From positions 496,001-560,000 of the forward strand of contig CALSUC010000001.1 in the NCBI GenBank assembly GCA_943789445.1: a DNA stretch of 64,000 nucleotides, read 5' to 3'. The DNA comes from UBA4575 sp002386945 (lineage in GTDB: Bacteria > Pseudomonadota > Gammaproteobacteria > UBA4575). The notes beneath the pieces are model-generated. The model saw nothing but the letters and a program-made list of their open reading frames with translations. It had not been told where the DNA came from and searched no databases. Made by a program: the position numbers and the translations under genes. Positions 61,404 through 64,000 of the stretch are shown here, piece after piece. Within the stretch, counting starts at the first letter, position 1. Every line of letters starts with the position of its first letter.

Positions 61404-62639
61404 TTAGAGCAAAATCTCATGCGCCGCTGGATGACCTAAAAAGTCTTTAGGACTAGCCGAGTAACCATAGGCACCGGTCTGAAAGACTGCGACATAATCA
61501 CCAATATCAGCCTTCGGTAACTGGGTATGTTTTGCCAATATGTCTAATGGCGTGCATAAGGGACCAACGATGGTGACCTCTTCTGTATCGCCTTGATCAA
61601 TAGCTTCAAGCTTATTTGCAATCAGCACTGGGTAATTTTTTCGGATGACCTGGCCGAAGTTTCCGCTAGCAGCGAGACTATGATGCAAACCACCGTTAGT
61701 GATCAGGAAGGTCTCGCCACGTGAGACTTTTTTATCTGTAATCTTGCATAGATAGACTCCCGCATCGGCGACTAAATAGCGTCCCAACTCTAGAATAATA
61801 TCGGTCTCTGCGAACACTGATTGGTAGTCTTGCATCAGGCCATGCAGATGTTTTCCGACTGCGTCTAAGTCTAATTCCTGTTGACCTGCAAAGTAGGGCA
61901 CCCCAAAACCGCCGCCGACATTAAAGCTCGGTAGTGGCTGGCCTAGCTCTTGGCTTAACTGGGCACCTAGTGCAAAGGTTTGTGTCATAGCTTCATTAAT
62001 CGCACTAGCAGATAGATTTTGTGAGCCAGCATAGATCTGAATGCCACGGAAATTGAGCCCTGCTGTGAGCATCCTTTGTAGGATGGGTAGGGCTGTCTCG
62101 GCATCAACGCCAAAGGGTTTAGCGCCACCGGCCATCTGCATGCCCGAGCTTTTAAGCTCGAAATCTGGATTCAGCCTCAGGGCAACGCGTGCAGGTTTTT
62201 TCAGTTGTTGGCTAAGCTCAATGACACGGGTTAATTCGGTTTCTGATTCAATATTCAGAGTGCAATCTGATTCGATAGCCAGTGTTAATTCGTTCAGTGA
62301 TTTGCCTGGACCAGCAAAGCTGATGTCTTGTCCCGCTATGCCGAGGCTTAGTGCCTTTTGCAATTCTCCACCAGATGCAACGTCTAGGCCTTCACAGTGA
62401 GGGCTTAGCCAAGCGATTAAATCAGCCATTGGGTTGGCCTTGACTGCGTAATGCAGGTGAATCTTAGCTGGCATGGCTGAACGTAAAGCCGATAGTTTTT
62501 GCGCTATACGCTGCTTTGAATAGACATAAAAAGGCCGATCGAACTGGTCTAGCTCGATAGGCGTACGTCCAGCGATCGCTAGGCAGTGGTCGCGGGTCGA
62601 GAAGTACGGCAATGGATCGATGTGCTTTGGTTTATTCAT
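61404..62639 (-). CDS. PLP-dependent decarboxylase, exosortase A system-associated type
   Basis: 411 residues of the ornithine/DAP decarboxylase family (fold type III). PLP Lys67 in HYAVKANPMADLIAWL; FNVGGGFGVPY binds phosphate. The order ligase-decarboxylase-ACP is that of the exosortase-A associated genes rather than lysA. Substrate not proven; a diaminopimelate or related amino acid would be usual for the fold. Confidence 0.85.
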   Translation of the reverse strand: MNKPKHIDPLPYFSTRDHCLAIAGRTPIELDQFDRPFYVYSKQRIAQKLSALRSAMPAKIHLHYAVKANPMADLIAWLSPHCEGLDVASGGELQKALSLGIAGQDISFAGPGKSLNELTLAIESDCTLNIESETELTRVIELSQQLKKPARVALRLNPDFELKSSGMQMAGGAKPFGVDAETALPILQRMLTAGLNFRGIQIYAGSQNLSASAINEAMTQTFALGAQLSQELGQPLPSFNVGGGFGVPYFAGQQELDLDAVGKHLHGLMQDYQSVFAETDIILELGRYLVADAGVYLCKITDKKVSRGETFLITNGGLHHSLAASGNFGQVIRKNYPVLIANKLEAIDQGDTEEVTIVGPLCTPLDILAKHTQLPKADIGDYVAVFQTGAYGYSASPKDFLGHPAAHEILL

Positions 62640-62653
62640 GCAGCGATTTTAAT

Positions 62654-64000
62654 TTAGTGTTTTTTAGTGCTGGCGCAAAACATTTTGTGTAATTGATTAC
62701 GGTCTATCTTAGCATTGCTGGTCATTGGGAATTGCTGTAATCGGATGATCTTCTTGGGCTGCATGTAATTCGGTAGGCAGCGTTTGAGTTCTTTTTCGAG
62801 ATCCTTATTCAGCTCGTTATCTGCGGTTGTTTGTATATAAAGTACGATGCTTTGGCCGAGTGCTGGGTCTTCAACACCCAGTGCGCAGGCTAGGTCTACC
62901 GCATGATGGGCACAGGCCAATGTTTCGATTTCATCTGGGCTGATGCGATAGCCCGAGCTTTTAATCATGGCGTCTTTGCGGCCTATAAAGTAGAGATAAC
63001 CCTCTTCATCTTGGCGTACTTGGTCGCCCGACCAGACTGCAAGTTGAGTACGATTCTGTTTGTTTTGGGCCCATAGAGGTAAGGGTTTAAATACGGCGGC
63101 AGTGGCTTTGGCTTGATTCCAATAACCTAAAGAAACAAGGGCTCCTGCCTGTACTAACTCGCCAATCTCGCCTGGTTTGCAGGCTTCGCCGTCAGGCTTG
63201 ACCACAAATAATTCAGTTTGCGGGATAGCGCGGCCGATTGATCCTCGGTGGGTACTGAATTCTGCAGGCGGTAGGTAACTTGCGCGAAAGGCTTCGGTCA
63301 GCCCATACATCAGTACAATCTTGTCACTGCTCAGTTGCTTCTCAAGACTTGCTAGGGTGCTGTCAGATAATGCACCGCCTGAGTTGGTGATGATTCGAAG
63401 TTGTTGCTGAACTGCTTTTGGCCAGTCTAGCTTAGCCAGCGGGTTCCATAGTGAAGGCACGCCGGCTAATACGGTGATGGCTTCTTTTTCTAGGTTAGTT
63501 AAGACATCACGGGGTAGCAAATAGTCCATCAGTATGACTTCGGCCCCCGCGAGTAGTCCGCTAAGTATTTGGTTTAAGCCGTAATCAAAACTCAATGGTA
63601 ATAAGGCGAGAATGCGATCTGTGCTTGTGATCTGCAGATAGTCTTTTACCACCGTCGCGCCGATAGATAGATTGCTATGGCTAAGCATCACACCTTTTGG
63701 CGCGCCAGTGCTGCCAGAGGTGTATAAAATCATCGCCATCGCTTGAGGGCTGATGGCTTCCATATCGGCTGGCTGTGGCTGATCTGTGGTTGCGGGTGAT
63801 GATAAGTCATCCCATGTGAGCAATTCCTGATCGGTTAATAGCGGCTTAGTTTGTGACATATCATCGTTTAGGATGATCCGTTTCAATGCGTTGCAATACG
63901 CTAAGCGGGGTTGAATATGCTGTAGGCCGGCCTGATTGCTGATCAGGACTGTAATGCCAGCATCTACCAAAATATGCTGAATCTGAGCAGGCTTTAGAAG
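62654..64000 (-). CDS. AMP-forming acyl-CoA ligase, exosortase A system-associated type (5' end outside)
   Basis: At least 448 residues; the frame remains open at the window edge (LLKPAQIQHILVDAGIT), so the start is outside. Adenylation motifs: A3 ILYTSGSTGAPKGVM, A5 MYGLTEAFRASYLPP, A7-A8 FIGRKDAMIKSSGYRISPDEIE, and the catalytic Lys in MTSNAKIDRNQL. It probably activates an acid for loading on the nearby acyl carrier protein. It lies 14 nt upstream of the decarboxylase on the same strand. Confidence 0.85.
   Translation of the reverse strand, partial: LLKPAQIQHILVDAGITVLISNQAGLQHIQPRLAYCNALKRIILNDDMSQTKPLLTDQELLTWDDLSSPATTDQPQPADMEAISPQAMAMILYTSGSTGAPKGVMLSHSNLSIGATVVKDYLQITSTDRILALLPLSFDYGLNQILSGLLAGAEVILMDYLLPRDVLTNLEKEAITVLAGVPSLWNPLAKLDWPKAVQQQLRIITNSGGALSDSTLASLEKQLSSDKIVLMYGLTEAFRASYLPPAEFSTHRGSIGRAIPQTELFVVKPDGEACKPGEIGELVQAGALVSLGYWNQAKATAAVFKPLPLWAQNKQNRTQLAVWSGDQVRQDEEGYLYFIGRKDAMIKSSGYRISPDEIETLACAHHAVDLACALGVEDPALGQSIVLYIQTTADNELNKDLEKELKRCLPNYMQPKKIIRLQQFPMTSNAKIDRNQLHKMFCASTKKH

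Overview
The window reads as a stretch of gammaproteobacterial chromosome. The evidence is gene order. tsaE-amiB ... mutL-miaA-hfq-hflX-hflK-hflC-hisZ-purA ... tRNA-Leu/rnr, pcnB-folK-panB-panC-pgi, and yciK-rmuC-mupP-ubiG-mtaD / mtnA-gyrA-serC all follow arrangements known from Pseudomonas and its relatives. The presence of HisZ, YciK and CmoA/CmoB, together with a type I-F CRISPR repeat, fits the same group. I cannot name a genus. Genes are densely packed, mostly housekeeping, and often run in long minus-strand operons.

Layout. 1-4362: 5' part of rnr, a tRNA-Leu(CAG) with a strong promoter, and two apparently inserted genes (a subtilisin-like, autotransporter-type protease and a sterol-desaturase-family hydroxylase). 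4395-13571: purA, hisZ, a broken DUF2065 remnant, hflC/hflK/hflX, hfq, miaA and mutL. 13592-15836: an accessory insert (unknown gene, RibD-C-like reductase, sohB). 15854-21057: amiB, tsaE, queG, a DUF938 gene and pgi. 21084-25512: an unlisted small membrane protein with its own terminator, then panC, panB, a deoxynucleoside kinase, folK and pcnB. 25694-31054: glnK-amtB, cmoA-cmoB, mazG and nadC. 31063-35425: amino-acid symporter, argF, argD, and a small membrane-protein operon. 35626-44402: glutamine amidotransferase, grxD, rnt, argG, mlaA, a zinc-motif protein, a Ser/Thr-rich small ORF, a parvulin lipoprotein, yciI, yciB and yciO. 44543-48714: trpS, scpA-scpB, rluB and an endonuclease III-like glycosylase without a normal start codon. 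48891-49894: an AT-rich accessory spot with a small unknown gene and a type I-F CRISPR remnant. 49986-59903: yciK, rmuC, mupP/gph, ubiG, mtaD, mtnA, gyrA and serC. 59900-64000: a nucleotide-sugar epimerase, an acyl carrier protein, a PLP decarboxylase and an AMP-forming acyl ligase. The last three look like the edge of an exosortase-A / exopolysaccharide locus.

The most unusual object is at 49389-49794. The first 66 codons of a type I-F cas1 are joined, exactly at a codon end and exactly at the first base of a repeat, to a four-repeat, three-spacer type I-F array on the same strand. All other cas genes and the leader are missing. Because repeat plus spacer is 60 nt, the cas1 reading frame stays open through the whole array. 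Other points worth attention are the DUF2065 remnant with an in-frame stop, the glycosylase whose conserved N-terminus has no ATG/GTG/TTG, three small ORFs with plausible ribosome binding sites (21124, 35348, 41646), and two genes (pgi, argD) that begin about 30 nt after an intrinsic terminator.
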